A stretch of 64,000 nucleotides of DNA from Acidimicrobiales bacterium (GCA_016794585.1 JAEUJM010000029.1:1-64000), one strand, 5' to 3'; shown: positions 8,903 through 17,906, counted from the stretch's first letter. Program-made: numbers and translations. The notes: generated from the sequence alone by a model not told the origin.

Positions 8903-9950
8903 GCTCCACCTCCCTGAGGTGCCCGACCTCGTGACCGCCGACGAGATGCTGGCCACCGCCGCCGCCATCGTCGAGTGGCAGCTGCCCTCGGGCATGATCC
9001 CCTGGTTCCCCGGCGGCCACGCCGACGTGTGGAACCACGTCGAGGCGGCCATGGCCCTCGACCTCTGCGGCTTCCACGAGGAGGCACTCGCCGCCTACCA
9101 GTGGCTGGTCGGCCTCCAGCGCCCCGACGGCGCCTGGCACCAGTACTACCTCGAGGACGGCATCGAGCAGGACAAGCTCGACGCCAACACCTGCGCCTAC
9201 GTGGCCGCCGGCGTGTGGCACCACTACCTGCTCACCCGGGACCTGAAGTTCCTCGAGTCGATGTGGTCGATGGTCGAGCCCGCCATCGACTTCGTGCTCG
9301 ACCTCCAGACGCCGCGCGGTGAGATCCTCTGGGCCCGCCACGCCGACGGCACCCCCTGGTCGTTCGCCCTGCTCACCGGCTCGTCGAGCATCTGCCACTC
9401 GCTGCGGTGCGCCATCGCCATCGCGGAGGAGCTCGGCCACGAGCGCCCCGACTGGGAGCTCAGCGTCGCCCGTCTCGCCCGCGTCATCGCCACCGAACCC
9501 GACGCCTTCGCCCCCAAGCACCGCTGGGCCATGGACTGGTACTACCCGGTGCTCGCCGGCGTGCTCACCGGCGACGCCGGCCGCACCCATCTCGCCGAGC
9601 GCCGCGGCACCTTCCTCTTCGAGGACAAGGGCATCCGCTGCGTGTCCGACCGTCCGTGGATCACCGCGGCCGAGACCTGCGAGTGCCTCATCGCCCACCT
9701 CGCCGTGGGCGAGGTCGAGCTGGCCACGGACCTGTTCGCCATGGCGCAGGGCCACCGGGCCGACAACGGCCGCTACTGGACGGGCATCGTCTACCCCGAG
9801 GAAGCCACCTTCCCCGGCGGCGAGCAGTCCACCTACACCGCCGCCTCGGTGATCCTGGCCGCCGACGCCCTCACCGGCGCCACCCAGGCCAGCAAGCTCT
9901 TCGTCGACCACGACGCGGTGCTGCCCCCGCTCCTCCCCCTCGACGACTAG
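8892..9950 (+). CDS. Alpha-toroid protein, prenyltransferase/cyclase-like
   Basis: A 352-aa, almost wholly helical soluble protein with repeated aromatic-rich motifs (WQLPSGMIPWFPGG, WLVGLQRPDGAWHQYY, QTPRGEILWARH) resembling the QW/toroid repeats of squalene cyclases, prenyltransferases and six-hairpin glycosidases. I see no DXDD cyclase acid motif and no signal peptide. It begins inside the methyltransferase gene (11-bp overlap), a strong sign of coupling. Its activity is unknown: it could process a prenyl chain or a glycan made by the two upstream genes. GT4-methyltransferase-toroid triads look familiar from other actinobacteria, but I cannot verify this here. Confidence 0.7.
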   Translation: MSRELHLPEVPDLVTADEMLATAAAIVEWQLPSGMIPWFPGGHADVWNHVEAAMALDLCGFHEEALAAYQWLVGLQRPDGAWHQYYLEDGIEQDKLDANTCAYVAAGVWHHYLLTRDLKFLESMWSMVEPAIDFVLDLQTPRGEILWARHADGTPWSFALLTGSSSICHSLRCAIAIAEELGHERPDWELSVARLARVIATEPDAFAPKHRWAMDWYYPVLAGVLTGDAGRTHLAERRGTFLFEDKGIRCVSDRPWITAAETCECLIAHLAVGEVELATDLFAMAQGHRADNGRYWTGIVYPEEATFPGGEQSTYTAASVILAADALTGATQASKLFVDHDAVLPPLLPLDD

Positions 9951-9956
9951 CTACCA

Positions 9957-10084
9957 GGCTCCTCCTCCGTCGGAGCGCCTTCGCCACCCGGTTCGTTCCT
10001 CGCAGCGGCTCCGCTCCGCTCCGCCACGTCACCCCGCCCCTGACCGGCTCCTCCTCCGTCGCAGCGCCTTCGCCACCCGGTTCG
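9957..10084. repeat. Two 39-bp direct repeats, 89-bp period
   Basis: The 39-bp block beginning GGCTCCTCCTCCGTC and ending CACCCGGTTCG occurs at 9957-9995 and 10046-10084 with a single mismatch (G/C at the sixteenth base). The blocks fill the convergent junction between the toroid gene (+) and a methyltransferase (-). No gene is visible in this gap. Confidence 0.8.
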
Positions 10085-10103
10085 CCGGCGCTCGCGGCGT
10101 CTC

Positions 10104-10733
10104 TCAGGTGGGGCGGGTGAGGACGCGCAGGCTGCCGGTCGCTCCGACCTCGGCGAAGCCGTCGTCGAGGGCCCGCAGGAAGATCTCGTAGGGCGGTCGG
10201 CCGCCGTCGGCGGGGTCGGGGAACACGTCGTGGATGGCCAGCGTGCCCCCGGGCGCCACGTGGGGCGTCCAGAGCTCGTAGTCGCGGTGGGCGGGCTCGG
10301 TGCCGTGGCCGCCGTCGATGAAGAGGAAGGTGAGGGGCGTGGTCCAGAAACGCCCGACGGTGGCGGACTCACCCACGACGGCCACGACCGACGCCTCGAG
10401 GCCGGCGTCGTAGAGCGTGCGGCGGAACACCGGCAAGGTGTCCATGAGGCCGATCCCGGGGTCGACGAGGTCGGACTCGTGGTGCTCCCAGCCCGCCTGG
10501 TTCTCCTCGGAGCCGCGGTGGTGGTCCAGCGAGAACAGGACGGTGCCCGTGGCCCGGGCGGCGCCGGCGAGGTAGATGGCCGACTTGCCGCAGTAGGCGC
10601 CGATCTCGAAGAAGGGCCCGCCGGCGGCCGGACCCGCGCCGGCGGCGAGGGCGGCCTCATGCAGGGCCACGCCCTCGTCGGGGGGCATGAAGCCGCGGGC
10701 CGCCTCGGCGGAGCGGCGCAGCTCGGCGTCCAT
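10104..10733 (-). CDS. Class I SAM methyltransferase, Methyltransf_24 type
   Basis: A 209-aa protein with SAM motif I FFEIGAYCGKSA (residues 41-52), an SLDHH acidic region and the FLFIDGGHG segment typical of the Methyltransf_24 family found in surface-glycan and secondary-metabolite clusters. IHDVFPDP is the usual post-III motif. ATG start at 10733. It is convergent with the GT4/methyltransferase/toroid unit and lies 62 bp downstream of the GtrA-like gene on the same strand, with which it may be co-transcribed. Substrate unknown. Confidence 0.82.
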   Translation of the reverse strand: MDAELRRSAEAARGFMPPDEGVALHEAALAAGAGPAAGGPFFEIGAYCGKSAIYLAGAARATGTVLFSLDHHRGSEENQAGWEHHESDLVDPGIGLMDTLPVFRRTLYDAGLEASVVAVVGESATVGRFWTTPLTFLFIDGGHGTEPAHRDYELWTPHVAPGGTLAIHDVFPDPADGGRPPYEIFLRALDDGFAEVGATGSLRVLTRPT

Positions 10734-10795
10734 CAGGTCACGGCTCCGTGGCGGTCAGCGAGGGGCGGGTGCGGTGGGCGACGCAGCAGCGGGCG

Positions 10796-11332
10796 TCAGG
10801 CCCACTTGGCCTCGAAGTCGCCCTCGACGAACCCGTCGGCGACGAGCTCCTCCTCGGTGACGTCCGCTTCCTCCAGCACCGACTCGTCGATGGGGAAGTG
10901 CCGCTCGCGACCGAACATCGCCTTGTCGAGCACGAAGAACTTGAGCAACCAGACGCACCCGAAGCCGAAGGCGTTGGCCACGTTGACCATGATGGGCGAG
11001 TTGAAGTGGCTCTCGGCGAAGGCCACGAAGATGGTGGAGATGACGAGGCCGAGCAGGGTCATGCCCCAGAACGGCAGGATCTCGGTGACGAAGTTGTTCT
11101 TGTCGCGCTTGCCCCACACCCAGTAGCGGTTGAGCACGTAGACGGGCACGACGGTCACGGCCACGGCCATGGTGTTGGCCTCGAGGCCGTTCCACCCCAG
11201 CCCGTACTGGAACACGAGCAGGATGATCTGCGTCATCGGGACGGCGATGAACGACACCGCGGAGTAGCGGAGCACCTTTCGGTGGTCGATCGCCTTGATG
11301 CGCGCGATCGCATCGGCAGTCCTCATGCTCAT
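10796..11332 (-). CDS. GtrA-like four-helix membrane protein
   Basis: GtrA proteins are small membrane proteins proposed to flip or position undecaprenyl-linked sugars for surface-glycan modification. This 178-aa protein has four hydrophobic segments (around residues 25-45, 50-67, 85-105 and 115-135) and the motif VLNRYWVW at the end of helix 2, which is characteristic of GtrA. An acidic cytosolic tail of about 40 residues follows helix 4. Start codons at 11332 (MSMRT) and 11326 (MRT) are both possible. With the nearby glycosyltransferase and methyltransferases it supports a glycan-modification role. Confidence 0.82.
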   Translation of the reverse strand: MSMRTADAIARIKAIDHRKVLRYSAVSFIAVPMTQIILLVFQYGLGWNGLEANTMAVAVTVVPVYVLNRYWVWGKRDKNNFVTEILPFWGMTLLGLVISTIFVAFAESHFNSPIMVNVANAFGFGCVWLLKFFVLDKAMFGRERHFPIDESVLEEADVTEEELVADGFVEGDFEAKWA

Positions 11333-11420
11333 CTATCGGAGCCTAACGATCGCGGCGTGAGCGGGGACAGTCCCGAATGGTCGACCTTCGTCCCGTCGCT
11401 CATCGGAGTGGCACCGTAGT

Positions 11421-12302
11421 GTGCAGGCCATGTCCCAGGGAGCGGTCGACGCGCTGATCGAGCTGCTCGACCTCGAGGCCATCGAGGTCAACATCTTCCG
11501 GGGCAGCAGCCCCGACGAAGACCGCCAGCGCACCTTCGGCGGACAGGTGGCGGGCCAGGCCCTCGTCGCCGCGGCGCGGACGGTCGAGCCCGAGCGCGCC
11601 GTCCACTCCCTCCACGCCTACTTCCTGCGCCCGGGTGACCCCCGCGTGCCCATCCTGTACGAGGTGGACCGCATCCGGGACGGACGATCCTTCACCACCC
11701 GCCGGGTGGTGGCCATCCAGCACGGCAAGGCCATCTTCAACCTCGCAGCGTCGTTCCAGGTGCACGAGACCGGCCTCGAGCACCAGCTGGCCCTGGCGGA
11801 CGTGATGTTCGACGGGCGTCTGCCGCCCGCCCCCGAGACGCTCCCCGACTGGCGTGAGCGCATGGCTCCCTGGAAGGACCGCATCGGCGACTGGTACGAC
11901 CGGCCGAGGCCCATCGACCACCGCCAGTGCGACTTCGAGCCCATGGACCGCCGGGAGAAGCTCCCACCCCACCAGCGCACCTGGCTGCGGGCCGACGGCG
12001 TCCTGCCCGACGATCCCGTCCTGCACGCCTGTGTGCTGACGTACGCGTCGGACATGACCCTGCTCGACACCAGCATCCTCCCCCACGGTCTGGGCACCAT
12101 GGACGAGGCCCTGATGATGGCCAGCCTCGACCACGCCATGTGGTTCCACCGCCCGTTTCGCGCCGACCAATGGCTGCTCTACGTGCAGGACACCCCCTCG
12201 GCTTCTGGAGGTCGGGGCACGTCCCGTGGCCTCATCTACACCGAAGACGGGCAGCTGGCGGTGTCCGTCGTGCAGGAAGGCCTGATACGAATCATGCGAT
12301 GA
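11421..12302 (+). CDS. tesB: Acyl-CoA thioesterase II
   Basis: Double-hotdog thioesterase that hydrolyses acyl-CoA to free fatty acid and CoA in the cytosol. The 293-aa length matches TesB. The N-terminal hotdog shows FGGQVAGQALVAA and the HSLHAYFLRPGDP strand; the C-terminal hotdog has the active-site Asp region SDMTLLDTS, HAMWFHRPF and the terminal Gln-containing VSVVQEGLIR. GTG at 11421 or ATG at 11430 may start it. Its stop overlaps the ATG of the following lipoprotein gene (ATGA). Confidence 0.92.
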   Translation: MQAMSQGAVDALIELLDLEAIEVNIFRGSSPDEDRQRTFGGQVAGQALVAAARTVEPERAVHSLHAYFLRPGDPRVPILYEVDRIRDGRSFTTRRVVAIQHGKAIFNLAASFQVHETGLEHQLALADVMFDGRLPPAPETLPDWRERMAPWKDRIGDWYDRPRPIDHRQCDFEPMDRREKLPPHQRTWLRADGVLPDDPVLHACVLTYASDMTLLDTSILPHGLGTMDEALMMASLDHAMWFHRPFRADQWLLYVQDTPSASGGRGTSRGLIYTEDGQLAVSVVQEGLIRIMR

Positions 12303-13615
12303 GCTCTGAGCCCCGGCGTCGTCCGACCCGTCCCCTCACCCGGGTCGCCTCCCGCACCGCCGTCGGCCTCGTGGCGGCGGCGTTGGCGCTCACCGCCTGC
12401 TACGGCGGCAGCGACGACCGACGGACGAGCTCGCCGACGGTGGACCCCGAGATCCGCTCGGCCACGTCCACCACCGCTGCGCCGGGCCCGGCGTCGACCC
12501 TCCCGGCGAGCGTCGGGTCGTTCGACGGGGCCAGCGTGGCGTACGAGCCCGTGACGACCCTCGACGACACGCCGATGGCGATGGCCGTGCGCGCCGGTGA
12601 CGACGACCTCGTCTACGTCGCACAGCGAGCCGGCACGCTGGTGCGCCTCGACCCGACGACGGGGCCCGACGCCGCGGCCGAGGTGGTGCTGGACTTCAGC
12701 AGCGACGTCACCATCGAGGGAGAGGGCGGCTTCCTGGGCGCGGCGTTCTCCCCGGACGGCGAGCACCTCTACGTCAGCTACACGAACACCGCCGGCGACA
12801 CCCGCATCGACGAGTACGCCGTGTCGGGCGAAGGCGGCGACGCCACCGTCGACGCCGACAGCCGCCGCGAGGTGTTCGCCCAGGACCAGCCGTTCTCGAA
12901 CCACAACGGCGGCAACATCGCGTTCGGCCCGGACGGCTTCCTGTACCTGGGCCTCGGCGACGGCGGCGCCGCCGGCGACCCGGACGACCGGGCCCAGAAC
13001 CCCACCGACCTCCTCGGCAAGGTGGTGCGCATCGACCCGACGGAAGGGGACACCCCCTACGGCGTGCCCGCGGACAACCCCTTCGCCGACGGCACCGACG
13101 GCCGACCCGAGATCTGGATCAGCGGGGTGCGCAACCCCTGGCGGTTCTCGTTCGATGCCGCCACGGGCGACCTGTGGATCGGCGACGTGGGCCAGAACGA
13201 GGTCGAGGAGATCGACTTCCTGCCCGCCGACGGCGAGGGCCTGAACGCCGGGCGGGGCGCCAACCTGGGCTGGAACCTGATGGAGGGCGACGCCGGCTAC
13301 GAGGGCGGCACGCCGCCGGCCGCCTACGTCCCGCCCATCGCCACCACCAGCCACGGCGACGGCAACTGCTCGATCACCGGTGGGTACGTGTACCGGGGCA
13401 CCGAGGTCCCCGCCCTCCAGGGCGCCTATCTCTTCTCGGACCTGTGCCGGTCCCGCCTCCAGGGTCTCCTGGTGGACGGCAGCCGGCAGGTGAACGACGA
13501 GGCCGACCTCGGCGAGCTCCCGTCCGGTGCCCCGATCTCGTTCGGCGAGGACGCCGCCGGCGAGCTCTACGTCCTCTTCCAGGACGGCCTGATCTCGAAG
13601 ATCACCGCCGGCTGA
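12299..13615 (+). CDS. Lipoprotein PQQ-dependent sugar dehydrogenase-like protein
   Basis: A beta-propeller of the soluble glucose/sorbosone dehydrogenase family that oxidises aldose sugars outside the membrane using PQQ. An Arg-rich N-terminus and hydrophobic segment end in the lipobox LALTAC (Cys34), followed by a Ser/Thr/Pro linker (about 40-75). Family motifs include EGGFLGAAFSPD, the catalytic-His region FSNHNGGNIAFGPDG, YLGLGDGG, SGVRNPWRFSFD and GDVGQNEVEEI. 438 aa. The ATG overlaps the tesB stop, so the two are translationally coupled despite unrelated roles. No PQQ biosynthesis gene is in the window. Confidence 0.88.
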   Translation: MSSEPRRRPTRPLTRVASRTAVGLVAAALALTACYGGSDDRRTSSPTVDPEIRSATSTTAAPGPASTLPASVGSFDGASVAYEPVTTLDDTPMAMAVRAGDDDLVYVAQRAGTLVRLDPTTGPDAAAEVVLDFSSDVTIEGEGGFLGAAFSPDGEHLYVSYTNTAGDTRIDEYAVSGEGGDATVDADSRREVFAQDQPFSNHNGGNIAFGPDGFLYLGLGDGGAAGDPDDRAQNPTDLLGKVVRIDPTEGDTPYGVPADNPFADGTDGRPEIWISGVRNPWRFSFDAATGDLWIGDVGQNEVEEIDFLPADGEGLNAGRGANLGWNLMEGDAGYEGGTPPAAYVPPIATTSHGDGNCSITGGYVYRGTEVPALQGAYLFSDLCRSRLQGLLVDGSRQVNDEADLGELPSGAPISFGEDAAGELYVLFQDGLISKITAG

Positions 13616-13637
13616 CCCGCGGCGGCCCGGGCGCTCG

Positions 13638-14066
13638 TCACCTCCGGTCGAGCGAGCGCACCCAACGACGCTGCCAGGGCGTCTCAACGGCACGGGGGTG
13701 GTACGCGCTCCGGACCCACGCCACGGCCTCGTCCGGGGCGACCCCTGACAGCACGGCGAGCACCGCCAACGCGGTCCCGGTGCGTCCGACCCCGCCGCCG
13801 CACGCGAGCTCGACCCGTTCGGTCACGGCGCGCTCGTGCGCTTCGCTCAGCATGGTCAGGGCGGCGTCCCGGTCGGCCGGTAGGCGGAAGTCGGGCCAGC
13901 GCACCCACCACGACCGCCAGGAGAACGGACCGGGCGCCGCGGCCACCAGGTAGACCCCCAGCTCGGGGTCCGGCCCGACGGGGACCGGCCGACGCAGCCC
14001 TCGTCCCCGGACCCGCCGCCCGTCGGGCAGCTCCACGACGCCCGGCCCCGGCTCCCAGGTTCCCAC
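13638..14066 (-). CDS. Protein tyrosine/dual-specificity phosphatase-like protein
   Basis: A 142-aa cytosolic protein with a phosphatase P-loop of the CX5R type in ACGGGVGRTGTALA (Cys89, Arg95). An upstream RWPDFRLPADRD segment may supply the general-acid Asp. The start is GTG at 14066 because the frame beyond it is antisense of the neighbouring amidohydrolase. It is the last of nine closely spaced minus-strand genes (28 bp after the amidohydrolase). The target is unknown; a phosphatase is an unexpected end to a catabolic operon. Confidence 0.75.
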   Translation of the reverse strand: MGTWEPGPGVVELPDGRRVRGRGLRRPVPVGPDPELGVYLVAAAPGPFSWRSWWVRWPDFRLPADRDAALTMLSEAHERAVTERVELACGGGVGRTGTALAVLAVLSGVAPDEAVAWVRSAYHPRAVETPWQRRWVRSLDRR

Positions 14067-14094
14067 CTCGCCGAGGGTAGGGGTGGCGCGTCCC

Positions 14095-15093
14095 TCAGCG
14101 CAGGCGATCGAGGCGGAGCAGGCGGCGGGCGTTGGCGTCGAAGTGCGCCGCGAGCGCGGCGTCCCCGTGACTGGGGTCGAGGGACTGGTCCCAGCCGGCC
14201 AGGTTGGTGCCGGCGACGAGGTGATCCGGCCCGAAGGCCGCGAGGAGCGCTCCCAGCGCCGTCGGGCCACCGACGTGGGCGTCCCACCACAGCCGGCGCA
14301 ACCGCTCGGCGACCGCTCCCGGCGGAGCGAGCGCGTCCGCCCCCCAGGGGCGGGTGCGGGCGGCGTGCTCCATGCGCTCGGCCAGCCAGGCCGTTGCGCC
14401 GCCCCCGTGGCTGATGCAGACGTCCAGGCCCGGGTGGCGGTCGAGCACCCCACCCAGGACCAGGGTCGACACGGCCAGGGTCTCCTCGTAGAGGAACCCG
14501 AGCCAGAGGTCACCGTCGAAGCGGGCGAGGCGCTCGTCGCGGCGGGGCCGGTCGATGCCGTCCGGCGCGGGATGGACGAAGAGGGGTACGTCGAGGGCCT
14601 CGCACGCCGACCACACGACGTCGAGGGCGGGGTCGTCCAGCGGCCGCCCCAGATCGGTGCCCACGTAGGCGCCGAGCAGACCGAGCTCGCCGACCGCTCG
14701 GCGCAGTTCGTCCGCGGCCCGGGGTGGGTCCTGCATCGGGAGCTGGGCCAGCCCGGCCAGCCGGTCCGGCGCCGTGGCCACGACGGCGGCGAGCCCGTCG
14801 TTGTGGCGGCGGGCGAAGGCCACGGCGGGGTCGGCCTCGACGTGGGAGAAGAAGGTCAACGGGTTGGGCGACAGCACCTGGCGCTCGATCCCGGCGTCGT
14901 CCATGACGGCCAGCCGGCGGTCGACGTCCATGAACGGGGTGTCCCGGTAGCGGACACCCATCAGCTCGTAGTCCCCCACCCGGAAGCAGGGGAGTCGCCC
15001 GTCGACCGGGTCGCCGTCGTCGAGCTCGGGCCCGAGGGGCCCGGCGGCGCCGAGCGTCGACTCGAGCACCACGTGGGCGTGGAGGTCGATCAC
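14095..15093 (-). CDS. Amidohydrolase-2 (ACMSD-like) family protein
   Basis: A TIM-barrel metal-dependent hydrolase or decarboxylase of the aminocarboxymuconate-semialdehyde/resorcylate decarboxylase group. The first strand carries HxH right at the N-terminus (IDLHAHV, H5 and H7). Further ligands are the His in FVHPAPDG and in CISHGGG. The position where relatives have a GxD metal Asp reads VAGTNLAGWD here, so the ligand may be Asn or the downstream Asp. GTG start at 15093, 22 bp after the P450 stop; the upstream open frame is antisense to P450 and was rejected. 332 aa. It probably acts on a ring-derived acid in the same pathway as the P450 and oxygenases (inference). Confidence 0.82.
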   Translation of the reverse strand: MIDLHAHVVLESTLGAAGPLGPELDDGDPVDGRLPCFRVGDYELMGVRYRDTPFMDVDRRLAVMDDAGIERQVLSPNPLTFFSHVEADPAVAFARRHNDGLAAVVATAPDRLAGLAQLPMQDPPRAADELRRAVGELGLLGAYVGTDLGRPLDDPALDVVWSACEALDVPLFVHPAPDGIDRPRRDERLARFDGDLWLGFLYEETLAVSTLVLGGVLDRHPGLDVCISHGGGATAWLAERMEHAARTRPWGADALAPPGAVAERLRRLWWDAHVGGPTALGALLAAFGPDHLVAGTNLAGWDQSLDPSHGDAALAAHFDANARRLLRLDRLR

Positions 15094-15115
15094 TGGATGG
15101 ACCCCGCAGGCACGC

Positions 15116-16321
15116 TCAGAACCGCACCGGGTAGGCGGACCAGTAGCCGCGGGCCGAGGTGGGGTCGAGCTGCGGTGGGCGGTCGGGGTCGGGGTGGGCG
15201 CCGGCGGCCAGCACGGCCTGGACGGCAACGGGGACGAGGCCGTAGAGGCGGTCCGGGCCGGTGTCGGCGGCCGGGTCGCCCCCCGCGGCCAGCTCCTGGC
15301 CGATGCAGGCGTGCATGCCCAGCCCGAAGCTGAGCCCCCACGGGGCCACCCCCGGCGACAGGGCGCGGTGGGGGTCGAACGCGTCGGCGTCGGGACCGAA
15401 CGCCGCCGGGTCGCGGTTGGCGGCCATCAGGTCGATGACCACCTCGTCACCCACGGCCACGGCCTGCCCGCCGGCCAGGGTCAGGGGCTCGAGGGCACGG
15501 CGCAGGGCGATGGGGCTCGAGGGCTGGAGGCGCACCGTCTCGTGGGTGCACCGCTGCAGGAAGGTGAGGTCGTCGCGGGCTCGCTCGGCGTCGGCCGGCG
15601 CGGTCTCGCTCATCTCGAAGACGTGGTCGAGCGTCCTGACGAACGCGGTGGCCGACGTGTGGGCGCCGGCGAGGAGGTAGAAGCACACCTCGCGGCGCAC
15701 CACCTCCGGCCCGAGCTCGAGCTGGTCCTCGTTGGCGAGCAGGACGGTGAGCACGTCCTGCGGCAGCTCGTCCGCGTCGAGGGCGCCGGCGGCCACGGCG
15801 TCGAGGGCCGCTCGGCGACGCTCGATCGACGGCTGGAGGAACTCGGCGTCGAAGGCATCCAGCGCGGCGGCGACCTCGGCCCGCTTGGCCTCACGATCGC
15901 CGGTGTAGTGGGCCAGGGTCGCCCCTTCGATGAAGCGCATCATGTACTCGTAGAGCCGGTGGGTCTCCTCCGGGCTGCGCTCGGGCCGGTCGACCCCGGC
16001 GGCCGTGGCCGCGAGGTTCATCATCATCTCGTGGCTGAGGCTCACCAGCTCGGCCCGACCGATGGCGACGTGGGGCGCCAGGGTCTCGGCCACGACGGCC
16101 GGGAAGCGCGTGCGCTCGTCGCGCTCGCGCGTGTCCCGCCGGAACAGTCGGTTCTCCAGCCGGCGGCGGGCCCGGTGGGCGTCGCCGTGGAGGTTGACGA
16201 GCACGTCGGCCATGACCACCTCGCCGGCGTCGTAGAGCGCCTGGCGCAGGTGCTTCTGGCGGAAGGCGTCGCGCGCTTCTTCGTAGGTGGTGACGGTGTG
16301 GACCGTGGGGGTGGCGCTCAT
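15116..16321 (-). CDS. Cytochrome P450
   Basis: Heme-thiolate monooxygenase that hydroxylates a hydrophobic substrate using electrons from an external ferredoxin/reductase, which is not encoded nearby. The heme-binding motif FGLGMHACIG places the thiolate at Cys339, the I-helix has LLAGAHTSATAF with the acid/alcohol pair shifted (AHTS), and the K-helix ExxR is ETVR. 401 aa, soluble, normal for bacterial CYPs. The start overlaps the ThuA-like gene stop by 4 bp (ATGA). It sits in a nine-gene operon with an SDR and two amidohydrolases, consistent with a stepwise degradation route. Confidence 0.92.
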   Translation of the reverse strand: MSATPTVHTVTTYEEARDAFRQKHLRQALYDAGEVVMADVLVNLHGDAHRARRRLENRLFRRDTRERDERTRFPAVVAETLAPHVAIGRAELVSLSHEMMMNLAATAAGVDRPERSPEETHRLYEYMMRFIEGATLAHYTGDREAKRAEVAAALDAFDAEFLQPSIERRRAALDAVAAGALDADELPQDVLTVLLANEDQLELGPEVVRREVCFYLLAGAHTSATAFVRTLDHVFEMSETAPADAERARDDLTFLQRCTHETVRLQPSSPIALRRALEPLTLAGGQAVAVGDEVVIDLMAANRDPAAFGPDADAFDPHRALSPGVAPWGLSFGLGMHACIGQELAAGGDPAADTGPDRLYGLVPVAVQAVLAAGAHPDPDRPPQLDPTSARGYWSAYPVRF

Positions 16322-17070
16322 GGATGGCTCCTCGCGGGCGCGTCGCCGGCGGCGGGGCCGGGCACGGTCGCCGCCGGGGACGCCGCCCAGGTGGCGGCCC
16401 GGGCGAGGACCCGGCGGTGGACGGGGTGCTCGAAGGCGGGTGGGCCGTGGCCCAGCAGATCGGTCACCACCCGGCCCTCGCCCACGGTGCGGGCCCAGAC
16501 CAGGGGGTGGGTGCGGCCGCCGTGGTCGGCGACGAGGAGGGGCGCGAGCCCCTCGACCTCGTCGAGGAAGCCGTAGGCCTCGTCCTCGACGATGAAGCCC
16601 CCGACGCCGCCGGTGACCTCGTGGGCGCGACCGGCCTCGGTTGGGGTGACCGTCACCGGGCCGAGCGGAGGGTGCGACGAGCGCTCCCAGTCCCAGGACG
16701 CGCCGCAGAGCGCGCGCCAGGTGGCCGCAGCGTCGAAGCAGATCACCGCCGTGTGCAGCGCCAACAGGCCGCCGCCGGACCGTACGAAGCGGTCGAGCAC
16801 CGCGAGATCCACGTCGTCCACCGCGACCGCGTGCTCGGCGCGCTCGTCGGCGTAGCGCTCCTGGTCCATGCGCCAGCGCAGGGCGTGCACCGTGACCAGG
16901 TCGACCCGCGGGCCCGTACCGGCCTCGGCGGCGCCGAGGCGAGCCAGCGCCTCGAACGGGTCGGTGACCACCGTGGTGGCGATGCCGTGGTCGGCGAGGA
17001 GGTCGACGAGCAGCGGTGTCGTGGACGCGAACGGGTGGGGCCCACCCGTGAGCAGCAGGTTGGTGGTCAC
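16318..17070 (-). CDS. ThuA-like domain protein
   Basis: A 250-aa protein resembling ThuA/trehalose-utilisation proteins, a glutamine-amidotransferase-like fold often found with carbohydrate or inositol catabolism. Seen motifs are LTGGPHPF at the N-terminus, GGGLLALHTAVICF (about residues 98-111), DEAYGF and the C-terminal GRVVTDLLGHG. The enzymatic activity of this family is not settled. GTG start at 17070, 7 bp after the SDR stop; overlaps P450 by 4 bp. Its presence hints that the substrate may carry a sugar or that the fold serves another hydrolytic step. Confidence 0.75.
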   Translation of the reverse strand: MTTNLLLTGGPHPFASTTPLLVDLLADHGIATTVVTDPFEALARLGAAEAGTGPRVDLVTVHALRWRMDQERYADERAEHAVAVDDVDLAVLDRFVRSGGGLLALHTAVICFDAAATWRALCGASWDWERSSHPPLGPVTVTPTEAGRAHEVTGGVGGFIVEDEAYGFLDEVEGLAPLLVADHGGRTHPLVWARTVGEGRVVTDLLGHGPPAFEHPVHRRVLARAATWAASPAATVPGPAAGDAPARSHP

Positions 17071-17077
17071 CGTGCCC

Positions 17078-17893
17078 TCACCCGCCCGGGGCCCCGTCGC
17101 CGACCGAGTCCACCGCCGCCGGCCGCGGGAGGGAGGTGATCACCGACGGGGTGACCCCGCCGTCGACGAGAAGCTCGGTGCCGGTGACGTAGCCCGCGGC
17201 GTCGGAGAGCAGGAACAGGACGACCGCGGCCACGTCGGCGGGCTCACCGAGGCGACCCAGCGGGACCCGCTGCTCGCGCCGCCGGCGGGTCTCGGGGTCG
17301 GCGTAGATGGGGGCGGACATACCGCCGTCGATGAGCCCGGGGGCAACGGCGTTGACCCGGATGCCGTGGGCCCCCCACTCGAGGGCCATCTGCTGGGTGA
17401 GGCGGGCCACGCCGGCCTTGGTGGCCCCGTAGGCGCCGGCGTTGGGGCCAGGGACCACCCCGTTCATGGACGTGACCGCCACGATCGAGCCGGGCCGGCC
17501 AGCGGCGACGAGGCGCCGGGCCACCGCCCGGGCCGTCACGAAGGTGCCGGTGAGGTTCACGTCGACCACCGCCCGCCAGTCGGCGAGGGTGGTGTCGAGC
17601 AGCGGGCCGAAGCGCACGATCCCGGCGTTGGCCACGAGGGCATCGGGCGCCGGCCGGTCCATGGCCGTCGCGAACTGGTCGAGGGCGGACTCGACCGCGG
17701 CCTCGTCGGTCGTGTCCGCGGCGAGGGCCACGCACCGGCCGCCGAGGGTCGCGGCAGCGCGATCCGCGGCGTCGCCGTCGCGGTCGAGCACGCCGACCGT
17801 CCAGCCCGCCTCGGCGGCGGCAGACGCGATCGCGGCCCCCAGGCCGGAGCCCCCGCCGGTCACCACCACGGTGCCGCTCCCTGGCTCGCTCAT
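17078..17893 (-). CDS. Short-chain dehydrogenase/reductase
   Basis: NAD(P)-dependent oxidoreductase of the classical SDR type. The cofactor motif TGGGSGLG is at residues 12-19, NAG is in LVANAGIV, the catalytic Ser is in AVTSMNG and the YxxxK pair is YGATK. 271 aa with a C-terminal extension after the usual LLVDGGVTPS ending. ATG at 17893, 13 bp after the amidohydrolase stop. In this operon it probably oxidises the alcohol made by the P450 or Rieske enzyme (inference). Confidence 0.92.
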   Translation of the reverse strand: MSEPGSGTVVVTGGGSGLGAAIASAAAEAGWTVGVLDRDGDAADRAAATLGGRCVALAADTTDEAAVESALDQFATAMDRPAPDALVANAGIVRFGPLLDTTLADWRAVVDVNLTGTFVTARAVARRLVAAGRPGSIVAVTSMNGVVPGPNAGAYGATKAGVARLTQQMALEWGAHGIRVNAVAPGLIDGGMSAPIYADPETRRRREQRVPLGRLGEPADVAAVVLFLLSDAAGYVTGTELLVDGGVTPSVITSLPRPAAVDSVGDGAPGG

Positions 17894-17906
17894 GTCCCCG
17901 CCCCGC

